NCBI GenBank assembly: GCA_946221765.1
Contig: CAMIMK010000077.1
Coordinates: 1 to 10,994 of the forward strand
From: an uncultured Rhodovulum sp.
GTDB taxonomy: Bacteria; Pseudomonadota; Alphaproteobacteria; Rhodobacterales; Rhodobacteraceae
Length of the DNA stretch: 10,994 bases
Reading direction: 5' to 3'
Shown: piece after piece, positions 1 to 4,807 of the stretch
How positions within the stretch are numbered: position 1 is the first letter of the stretch
Layout of the letters: each line of letters begins with the position of its first letter
Notes under the pieces: generated by a model
What the model was told of the DNA's origin: nothing
What the model saw: the letters and a program-made list of their open reading frames with translations, nothing else
Databases searched by the model: none
Translations under genes and position numbers: made by a program

Positions 1-25
1 GTTCAGACGTGTGCTCTTCCGATCT
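1..25 (+). other. Illumina Read 2 adapter remnant (artefact)
   Basis: The first 25 bases match the 3' portion of the standard Illumina TruSeq Read 2 adapter, including its GCTCTTCCGATCT end. The match stops exactly at the adapter's normal ligation junction, after which the sequence takes on the character of the rest of the window. This is library DNA left on a contig end, not part of the genome. Any reading frame crossing positions 1-25 is unreliable. Confidence 0.95.
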
Positions 26-67
26 CACACCGTCACGGCACCGATCAACTTCACGATCCGCAACTGA
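26..67 (+). CDS. Possible 3' end of a truncated gene, unidentified
   Basis: Directly after the adapter, one plus-strand frame reads 13 codons (HTVTAPINFTIRN) and stops at TGA 65-67. Alternating hydrophobic and polar residues would suit a C-terminal beta strand, and G/C-ending codons dominate. A GC-rich hairpin follows the stop (74-90). The fragment is too short to assign a family, and it may not be coding at all. Confidence 0.3.
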   Translation, partial: HTVTAPINFTIRN

Positions 68-73
68 AGGGCT

Positions 74-90
74 GCCCGGGCCTTCCGGGC
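74..90. terminator. GC-rich hairpin after the truncated gene
   Basis: GCCCGG (74-79) and CCGGGC (85-90) form a 6-bp stem with a 5-nt loop, 6 bases after the possible stop at 65-67. There is no T-run on either side, so it is at best a weak or factor-assisted terminator. Position is the main support. Confidence 0.3.
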
Positions 91-120
91 CCGCGCTGCG
101 CGACTGTCCCGGGAGCCGCC

Positions 121-147
121 CCGGCTGTCATCAGGAGAGGCAGCCGG
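121..147 (-). terminator. Possible terminator hairpin downstream of tRNA-Pro
   Basis: A perfect 7-bp inverted repeat, CCGGCTG (121-127) and CAGCCGG (141-147), encloses a 13-nt loop. It begins 12 bases past the encoded CCA end of the minus-strand tRNA-Pro. No T-run follows, so it may be a processing or 3'-stabilising hairpin rather than an intrinsic terminator. Confidence 0.35.
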
Positions 148-159
148 CGGCGATCAATC

Positions 160-236
160 TGGTCGGGGCGACTGGATTCGAACCAGCGACCTACGGTACC
201 CAAAACCGTCGCGCTACCAGGCTGCGCCACGCCCCG
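160..236 (-). tRNA. tRNA-Pro(UGG)
   Basis: The minus strand folds as a complete tRNA. The 7-bp acceptor stem pairs CGGGGCG (236-230) with CGCCCCG (170-164). The anticodon stem is ACGGT (209-205) with ACCGT (197-193), and the loop (204-198) carries anticodon TGG at 202-200. The T arm contains GGTTCGAATCC. The discriminator is A (163) and the terminal CCA is encoded (162-160). It reads the CCN proline codons, CCA in particular. It lies 24 bases beyond the stop of the DUF192 gene on the same strand, so it could be processed from a common transcript or have its own promoter. Confidence 0.97.
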
Positions 237-260
237 TTGCCGCTACCTCTAGACGATCAG

Positions 261-773
261 TCACCCGGCGCAAGGCCAACCGGCGTCCGACTGCTCGATG
301 GCGGGATGCCGCAGCACCGTTCCCGGCACGATTCCGAGATCCTCGGCCATGCCGCCGTTGATCTCCAGCACGTACCGGATGTTGGTGCCGCCGAAGATCG
401 GGGTCTCGTCCAGCGGGCGCGCATTGGCATGCACCTGCTCGAGCCGCCCGGTCGAATCGAAGAAGAGCATGTCGAGGGGAATGAGCGTGTTGCGCATCCA
501 GAAGGCCACCGGACCCGCCTGGGGATAGACGAAGAGCATGCCCGAGAAGCGCGACAGCGCCTCGCGCTCCATCAGGCCCCGCGCCCGCTCGGCATCGTCG
601 TCCATGACCTCGACCTGAAAGCGCAGGCTGCCGGAGGTCGTGCGCAGGTCGACCACATCGGGGGAACAGGCTTCCTCGGCCATCCCGCCTGCGGTGAGGG
701 CGAGTATGCCGCCAAGCGCGGCGATCAGCGCCCTAGACGCCCGGATCGTCCGCGCTACGCATCCGTGCCACAT
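261..773 (-). CDS. DUF192 family exported protein
   Basis: 170 residues. An Arg-containing n-region (residues 8-14) and a hydrophobic stretch (15-30) form a signal peptide, with likely cleavage after the Ala of GGMA (residue 32), so the mature protein should be periplasmic. The rest matches the DUF192 domain: RARGLMERE (63-71), GMLFVYP (78-84), the FWMRNTLIPLDMLFF block (91-105) and VLEINGG near the end. The family's biochemical function is unknown. The start ATG lies 41 bases inside the end of the upstream cold-shock gene, in another frame, which suggests translational coupling. No shorter ATG start would keep the signal peptide. tRNA-Pro follows 24 bases downstream. Confidence 0.92.
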   Translation of the reverse strand: MWHGCVARTIRASRALIAALGGILALTAGGMAEEACSPDVVDLRTTSGSLRFQVEVMDDDAERARGLMEREALSRFSGMLFVYPQAGPVAFWMRNTLIPLDMLFFDSTGRLEQVHANARPLDETPIFGGTNIRYVLEINGGMAEDLGIVPGTVLRHPAIEQSDAGWPCAG

Positions 774-1251
774 AGTCCCAGCTCCGAACTTCGTAGACCA
801 TCGGTCCTCTGGGTCCGGCGGTAACCCTTACCGCCAGGACGTCGCCCGCGACCACTTCCCCATAGCCGTACTGCCGAAGCGTTTCCATGTGGAGAAAGAC
901 GTCTTCGGCCTTCCCGTAAAGATTGACGAATCCAAAGCCCTTGACCCGGTCGAACCACTTGACCCGGGCCGGCTCGAGCGGCCCCGTCGGCGCGCCCTCG
1001 GGAAGACTGGCAAGCCCGACGACATCGGCAGGTGCCGGGCCGGGGATGATGTCGACGACCTCCAGGGCCTGACGGCCCCGCTCGGTCGCCTGAACTCGCA
1101 ATACGATTTCGGCGCCCTCGGCGACCGACGTGAAGCCGAAAATGCGCAGGACGTTCCCATGGAGCAGGATGTCGCCCTCTCCGTCCGGGGCAACGACGAA
1201 TCCGTAACCCTTGGTGGTATCAAACCATTTCACGCGGCCACGAACGAGCAT
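733..1251 (-). CDS. Tandem cold-shock-domain protein
   Basis: 172 residues with two consecutive cold-shock (OB-fold) domains that bind single-stranded RNA or DNA. The first runs from about residue 3 to 68 with VKWFDTTKGYGFV (RNP1-like) and DILLH (RNP2). The second runs from about residue 95 to 160 with VKWFDRVKGFGFV and DVFLH. Single-domain Csp proteins are about 70 residues, so this is a duplicated form; similar two-domain proteins are known in Rhodobacterales. I chose ATG 1251 because GAGAG (1264-1260) lies 8 bases before it. An in-frame TTG at 1269 sits in the T-run of the leader hairpin and is less likely. The last 41 bases overlap the DUF192 start. The short C-terminal tail (about 161-172) is not part of either domain. 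RNA chaperone activity is inferred from the family. Confidence 0.93.
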   Translation of the reverse strand: MLVRGRVKWFDTTKGYGFVVAPDGEGDILLHGNVLRIFGFTSVAEGAEIVLRVQATERGRQALEVVDIIPGPAPADVVGLASLPEGAPTGPLEPARVKWFDRVKGFGFVNLYGKAEDVFLHMETLRQYGYGEVVAGDVLAVRVTAGPRGPMVYEVRSWDYVARMRSADDPGV

Positions 1252-1267
1252 CCTCGGAACTCTCAAC

Positions 1268-1290
1268 AAAAATCGCGCGCGCAGGCGCGC
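1268..1290 (-). promoter_or_regulatory. Terminator-like hairpin in cold-shock gene leader
   Basis: Read on the minus strand, GCGCGC (1290-1285), loop CTGC, GCGCGC (1280-1275), then GA and five T (1272-1268). The form is that of an intrinsic terminator, but it sits just before the Shine-Dalgarno and ATG (1251) of the cold-shock gene and not after a gene. It could be an attenuator or a temperature-sensitive leader structure. Cold-shock genes elsewhere are known to be controlled through their 5' leader, but the function here is inference. Confidence 0.4.
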
Positions 1291-1393
1291 AACATACAGT
1301 CAGACTGGTCTACAGATGGTCGCGGAACCTGCTCCCCCGCGAGCCTTAGGGTGGCCTGAAAACTTTGTTAACGCAACCGCGAAACGACCGGAA

Positions 1394-1411
1394 GCGGCCG
1401 AATCGGGCCGC
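1394..1411 (-). terminator. Possible terminator of the SDR gene
   Basis: GCGGCC (1394-1399) and GGCCGC (1406-1411) form a perfect 6-bp stem with a 6-nt loop, starting 8 bases past the SDR stop codon on the minus strand. The following bases contain scattered T but no clean run. It may end the SDR transcript before the cold-shock gene, which lies downstream on the same strand. Confidence 0.35.
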
Positions 1412-1419
1412 CGGCCCCC

Positions 1420-2154
1420 TCAGACATGCTGGCCGCCGTTGATCTCGATCTCGACGCCCGAGACATAGGAACTCTCGGGTGTGCAAAGGTAATAGATTGT
1501 CCGGGCCACCTCCTCCGGCCGTCCGAGTCGGCGCAGCGGGATGAACGGCGCCAGTTCCTCGGTCCCGGGCGAGAGGATCTCCGTCTCGATCTCGCCGGGT
1601 GCGATGGCGTTGACCCGAATGCCGCGCGGCCCGAGGTCATGGGCCATCTCGCGTGTCAGCGCCGCCAGCGCCGCCTTGGACGTGGCGTAGGCCGCACCAG
1701 CGAAGGGATGCACGCGGGCGCCCGCGATCGAGGTGACGTTGACGATCGCGCCCTGCGCGGCCGCCAGTTCCTCGACGAGCCCGCCCGCGAGGATGACGCT
1801 CGCCATCAGGTTGACCTGGAAGACCCGCGCCCAGGTGTCGAGGCCGGTGGACAGCGTATCGAGCCGGCTGCCGCCCGGCCCCTTCGGCGAAATGCCGGCA
1901 TTGTTGACGAGCGCCTCCAGCCGGCCCGCCTTCAGCCGCCCCCGGATCTCGGCCACGGCGGCCAGCGTGCTGTCGGGCTGGGCGAGGTCGACCTGGATGT
2001 GATCCTCCTCGCCGGCATCCCAGGGGCAGTGCTCCGGGAAAGGCTGGCGAGAGCAGGTGATCACGCGCCAGCCGGCACTGGAAAAGCGCTTCACCGTCGC
2101 ATGGCCGATCCCCCGGCTCGCCCCGGTGAGCAGCAGCGTCTTGCGGTCGGGCAT
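1420..2154 (-). CDS. SDR family NAD(P)-dependent oxidoreductase
   Basis: 244 residues, the usual length for a classical short-chain dehydrogenase/reductase with a Rossmann fold. The cofactor motif TGASRGIG is at residues 10-17 and NNAG at 84-87. The catalytic tetrad is visible as Asn115, Ser142, Tyr156 and Lys160 (YATSK). The C-terminal part has the common PGEIETE segment, and the protein ends in SYVSGVEIEINGGQHV, typical of FabG-like members. The substrate cannot be told from sequence. ATG 2154 was chosen because the protein starts at the correct distance from the Rossmann motif and is preceded by GAGGGG. The same frame stays open upstream across glsA in antisense, but that part is a shadow. 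The gene is divergent from glsA, with 138 bases between the two starts. Confidence 0.93.
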   Translation of the reverse strand: MPDRKTLLLTGASRGIGHATVKRFSSAGWRVITCSRQPFPEHCPWDAGEEDHIQVDLAQPDSTLAAVAEIRGRLKAGRLEALVNNAGISPKGPGGSRLDTLSTGLDTWARVFQVNLMASVILAGGLVEELAAAQGAIVNVTSIAGARVHPFAGAAYATSKAALAALTREMAHDLGPRGIRVNAIAPGEIETEILSPGTEELAPFIPLRRLGRPEEVARTIYYLCTPESSYVSGVEIEINGGQHV

Positions 2155-2183
2155 CGCCCCCCCTCTGGTCTGTCCCCGGAGGG

Positions 2184-2211
2184 AGAGTAGCGAGGCAGGG
2201 CGCCGGATCAA
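2184..2211 (-). promoter_or_regulatory. Possible promoter of the SDR gene
   Basis: On the minus strand TTGATC (2211-2206) and TACTCT (2189-2184) are spaced by 16 bases, resembling housekeeping -35 and -10 boxes. The inferred start of transcription would be about 20-25 bases before ATG 2154. The -10 match is weak. Confidence 0.3.
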
Positions 2212-2292
2212 GCGCCCCCCTTCCCGTTGCCCGATCGCACCGCTACGATCCCGCCAACCGGAAGCGGGAACGGCGGCGGGGAGCGGCGCAAC

Positions 2293-3240
2293 ATGGTGGA
2301 TGGCCCGCACGGCCCCGCGCTCCAGCGCATCGTCGACTCGATCCATGCGGACCTGAAACCCCGCTTCGGCGAAGGGCGGGTGGCGGACTATATCCCGCAG
2401 CTCGCCCGGGTGGATCCCACGCGGTTCGGCCTGGCGGTCATCACCCTCGACGGCGGCGTGCACCTCGCGGGCGATGCGGACCTGCCCTTCTCGATCCAGA
2501 GCATCTCCAAGGTCTTCACCCTGACACTGGCGCTCGGGCGCTTCGGGGAAAGCGTCTGGCGGCGGGTCGGGCGCGAACCCTCGGGCAGTGCCTTCAACTC
2601 GATCGTCCAGCTGGAGCACGAGCAGGGCAAGCCGCGGAACCCGTTCATCAACGCCGGCGCCATCGTCGTCACCGACATGATCCTGGCCGGCCATACCCCG
2701 CGCGAGGCGATCGGCGAGTATCTGCGGTTCATGCAGTTCCTCGCCGACGACGACAGCCTGGTGCTGGACCGCGATGTCGCGCGTTCCGAGGCGGCGACGG
2801 GCGACCGGAACTATGCGCTCGGCCATTTCATGCATGGCTTCGGGCGGCTCACCCATCCGGTCGACCGGGTGCTCGGGGTCTATTTCCACTGCTGTGCCCT
2901 GGCCATGAGCTGCCGCCAGCTGGCGCGCGCCGGCCTGTTCCTCGCGGCGGGGGGGCGCAACCCGGTGACGGGGCATTCGGTGGTCCGCCCGGCGCGCGCC
3001 CGGCGGATCAACGCGGTGATGCTGACCTGCGGCCATTACGACGGATCGGGCGATTTCGCCTACCGGGTCGGCCTGCCCGGCAAGAGCGGCGTCGGCGGCG
3101 GCATCCTGGCGGTCGCGCCGCACCATGCCGCGATCGCCGTCTGGTCGCCGGGCCTCGACGAGACCGGAAACTCGCTGCTCGGGGGAAAGGCGCTGGAACT
3201 GCTGGCGCTCCGCACCGGCTGGTCGGTCTTCGGGCCCTGA
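2293..3240 (+). CDS. glsA: Glutaminase A
   Basis: 315 residues, against about 308-310 for bacterial GlsA. The enzyme hydrolyses glutamine to glutamate and ammonia in the cytoplasm. The fold is that of the serine beta-lactamase/glutaminase family. The catalytic SxxK is seen in FSIQSISKV as Ser70 and Lys73. Other family signatures follow: NPFINAGAI, the ARSEAATGDRN segment, and HYDGSGDFAYRVGLPGKSGVGGGI, which holds the active-site Tyr and the oxyanion region. An in-frame ATG at 2227 would add 22 residues of low-complexity Gly/Pro/Arg sequence. ATG 2293 gives the family length and is preceded by GGGAG about 10 bases upstream, so I prefer it. The gene is divergent from the SDR gene and convergent with rnhA, with 30 bases between stop codons. 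Confidence 0.95.
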   Translation: MVDGPHGPALQRIVDSIHADLKPRFGEGRVADYIPQLARVDPTRFGLAVITLDGGVHLAGDADLPFSIQSISKVFTLTLALGRFGESVWRRVGREPSGSAFNSIVQLEHEQGKPRNPFINAGAIVVTDMILAGHTPREAIGEYLRFMQFLADDDSLVLDRDVARSEAATGDRNYALGHFMHGFGRLTHPVDRVLGVYFHCCALAMSCRQLARAGLFLAAGGRNPVTGHSVVRPARARRINAVMLTCGHYDGSGDFAYRVGLPGKSGVGGGILAVAPHHAAIAVWSPGLDETGNSLLGGKALELLALRTGWSVFGP

Positions 3241-3257
3241 GAGACCGAAGGATCGAA

Positions 3258-3297
3258 CGCGCCGGCCCGGTCAGTCCGCCGCCGCCGATCCGGCGCG
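3258..3297. terminator. Inverted repeat between convergent glsA and rnhA
   Basis: CGCGCCGG (3258-3265) and CCGGCGCG (3290-3297) are a perfect 8-bp inverted repeat with a 24-nt loop. The repeat starts 17 bases after the glsA stop and spans the rnhA stop codon. It could serve both convergent transcripts, but there is no T-run, and such repeats arise readily in DNA this GC-rich. Confidence 0.25.
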
Positions 3298-3777
3298 GCG
3301 CGGCGCGGCCGCGGCGCCGGGCTTGCCGGGGCGGAAGGGGGCCATCCCCGCGCGCGCCAGGGCATCGGCCCGTTCATTCTCGGGGTGGCCGGCATGGCCC
3401 TTCACCCATTGCCAGGTGATGCTGTGGCCGGCCCCGGCAGCATCGAGCCGCCGCCACAGGTCCTCGTTCTTCACGGGCTTGCGGTCGCCGGTCTTCCAGC
3501 CGTTGCGCTTCCAGCCGTGGATCCACTTGGTCACGCCGTCTCGGACATAGACGCTGTCGGTCACGACGGTGATTGCCGTCGCCCGGCCGAGGGCCTCGAG
3601 CGCGCTGATCGCGGCCATCAGCTCCATGCGGTTGTTGGTGGTATGCGCCTCGCCGCCGGACAGCTCGCGCTCCTTCAGGATGCGGTCGCCCTCCCGCGCA
3701 ACGAGGATGGCGCCCCAGCCGCCGGGACCGGGATTGCCGGAGCAGGCTCCGTCGGTAAAGGCCGTGATCTCAGCCAC
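3271..3777 (-). CDS. rnhA: Ribonuclease HI
   Basis: 168 residues; E. coli RNase HI has 155. It cleaves the RNA strand of RNA/DNA hybrids. The metal-binding carboxylates are all present: Asp9 (FTDGACSGNPG), Glu52 (TTNNRMEL), Asp74 (VVTDSVYV) and Asp138 (NERADALA). His128 (KGHAGHPEN) is the usual catalytic-loop histidine. The basic handle region is visible as WKRNGWKTGDRKPVKNEDLW (89-108). The final 25 or so residues are an Ala/Pro/Arg-rich tail from a GCG-repeat stretch and lie outside the fold. The start codon is GTG (3777), with GAGG just upstream inside and after the ispH stop; the 6-base gap implies translational coupling with ispH. Confidence 0.96.
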   Translation of the reverse strand: MAEITAFTDGACSGNPGPGGWGAILVAREGDRILKERELSGGEAHTTNNRMELMAAISALEALGRATAITVVTDSVYVRDGVTKWIHGWKRNGWKTGDRKPVKNEDLWRRLDAAGAGHSITWQWVKGHAGHPENERADALARAGMAPFRPGKPGAAAAPRRAGSAAAD

Positions 3778-3783
3778 GCCGCC

Positions 3784-4734
3784 TCACGCCACCTTCTCGC
3801 GGAAGATCCGGGGCACCTTGAACTCCACATCCTCGCGCGCGGTCTCGACCTGTTCGACCACCACCGCATGGCGGGCGCGGAAGGCGTCGATCACCTCCTC
3901 GATCAGCACCTCGGGCGCGCTGGCGCCGGCAGTGATCCCCACGGCCCGGATGCCCGCGATCGCCCGCCAGTCGATGTCGGCCGCGCGCTGGATCAGCTGG
4001 GCATAGCCGCAGCCGGCCCGGCGGGCGACCTCGACGAGGCGCTGCGAATTCGAGGAATTCGGCGCCCCGATGACGAGCAGTGCCTGCACCAGCGGGGCGA
4101 TCTTCTTCACCGCCGCCTGCCGGTTCGTGGTCGCATAGCAGATGTCTTCCTTGTGCGGCCCGATGATCGCCGGGAAGCGGGCACGCAGCGCCGCGACGAC
4201 CTCGGCGGTGTCGTCGACGGACAGGGTGGTCTGGGTGATGAAGGCGAGGCGCGCCGGGTCGCGCGGTTCCAGCCCCGCCACGTCGTCGGGGGTCTCGACC
4301 AGCATCACCTCGCCGGGCGGCAGCTGGCCCATCGTCCCGATGACCTCCGGGTGGCCCTCATGGCCGATCATCACCATCTGGAGACCGTTCGCATGGTGCC
4401 GCTCGGCCTCCAGATGCACCTTGGAGACGAGCGGGCAGGTGGCGTCGACATAGAGCATCTCGCGCGCCGCCGCCTCGGCCGGCACCACCTTCGGAACGCC
4501 ATGGGCGGAGAAGATCACCGGGCGGTCGGGCGGGCATTCGTCCAGTTCCTCGACGAAGACGGCGCCCTTGGCGCGCAGCCCGTCGACGACGAAGCGGTTG
4601 TGGACGATCTCGTGGCGGACGTAGACCGGCGGCCCCCATTTCTCCAGGGCCATCTCGACGATCTTGATCGCCCGGTCGACGCCGGCGCAGAAGCCGCGCG
4701 GCGCGGCAAGATAGATGGTCAGGGGCTCGGACAT
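3784..4734 (-). CDS. ispH: 4-hydroxy-3-methylbut-2-enyl diphosphate reductase
   Basis: 316 residues, the same length as E. coli IspH. It is the last enzyme of the MEP pathway and reduces HMBPP to IPP and DMAPP using a 4Fe-4S cluster. The three cluster cysteines are visible: Cys16 (APRGFCAGV), Cys100 (VDATCPLV) and Cys199 (EDICYATTNRQ). The conserved histidine segments are also present: VRHEIVHN, FSAHGV and GHEGHPEVIGTMGQ. The segment APNSSNSQRL binds the diphosphate in this family. I chose ATG 4734 because the protein then begins in register with the family; the longer upstream reading frame is not conserved-looking. The Shine-Dalgarno is poor. It lies 73 bases after bphP on the same strand and directly before rnhA. 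A TATGTA sequence in that gap could be part of its own promoter, but the -35 match is weak. Confidence 0.96.
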   Translation of the reverse strand: MSEPLTIYLAAPRGFCAGVDRAIKIVEMALEKWGPPVYVRHEIVHNRFVVDGLRAKGAVFVEELDECPPDRPVIFSAHGVPKVVPAEAAAREMLYVDATCPLVSKVHLEAERHHANGLQMVMIGHEGHPEVIGTMGQLPPGEVMLVETPDDVAGLEPRDPARLAFITQTTLSVDDTAEVVAALRARFPAIIGPHKEDICYATTNRQAAVKKIAPLVQALLVIGAPNSSNSQRLVEVARRAGCGYAQLIQRAADIDWRAIAGIRAVGITAGASAPEVLIEEVIDAFRARHAVVVEQVETAREDVEFKVPRIFREKVA

Positions 4735-4807
4735 GCGGCTCGGCCTGTGGCGACGGACGGCGTTACATAGCCCGGGCGTGCCGCGGATGCGAGAGCCCTG
4801 TTCCTCC

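Noticed and set aside
9..824. 271-residue plus-strand open frame at the left edge
   Set aside because: It begins inside the adapter, crosses the tRNA in antisense and is antisense to the DUF192 gene.
2155..3126. 324-residue upstream extension of the SDR frame, antisense to glsA
   Set aside because: The SDR motif register, the Shine-Dalgarno and the usual family length all place the start at 2154. The extension is antisense to a clear glutaminase.
3293..3316. GCG-rich repeat near the end of rnhA as a repeat element
   Set aside because: It encodes the Ala/Arg-rich tail of RNase HI and is explained by low-complexity coding sequence; no copies were seen elsewhere in the window.
3385..4770. 461-residue plus-strand open frame opposite rnhA and ispH
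   Set aside because: Antisense shadow of two well-supported enzymes; rich in His, Asp, Arg and Gly, with no family motif.
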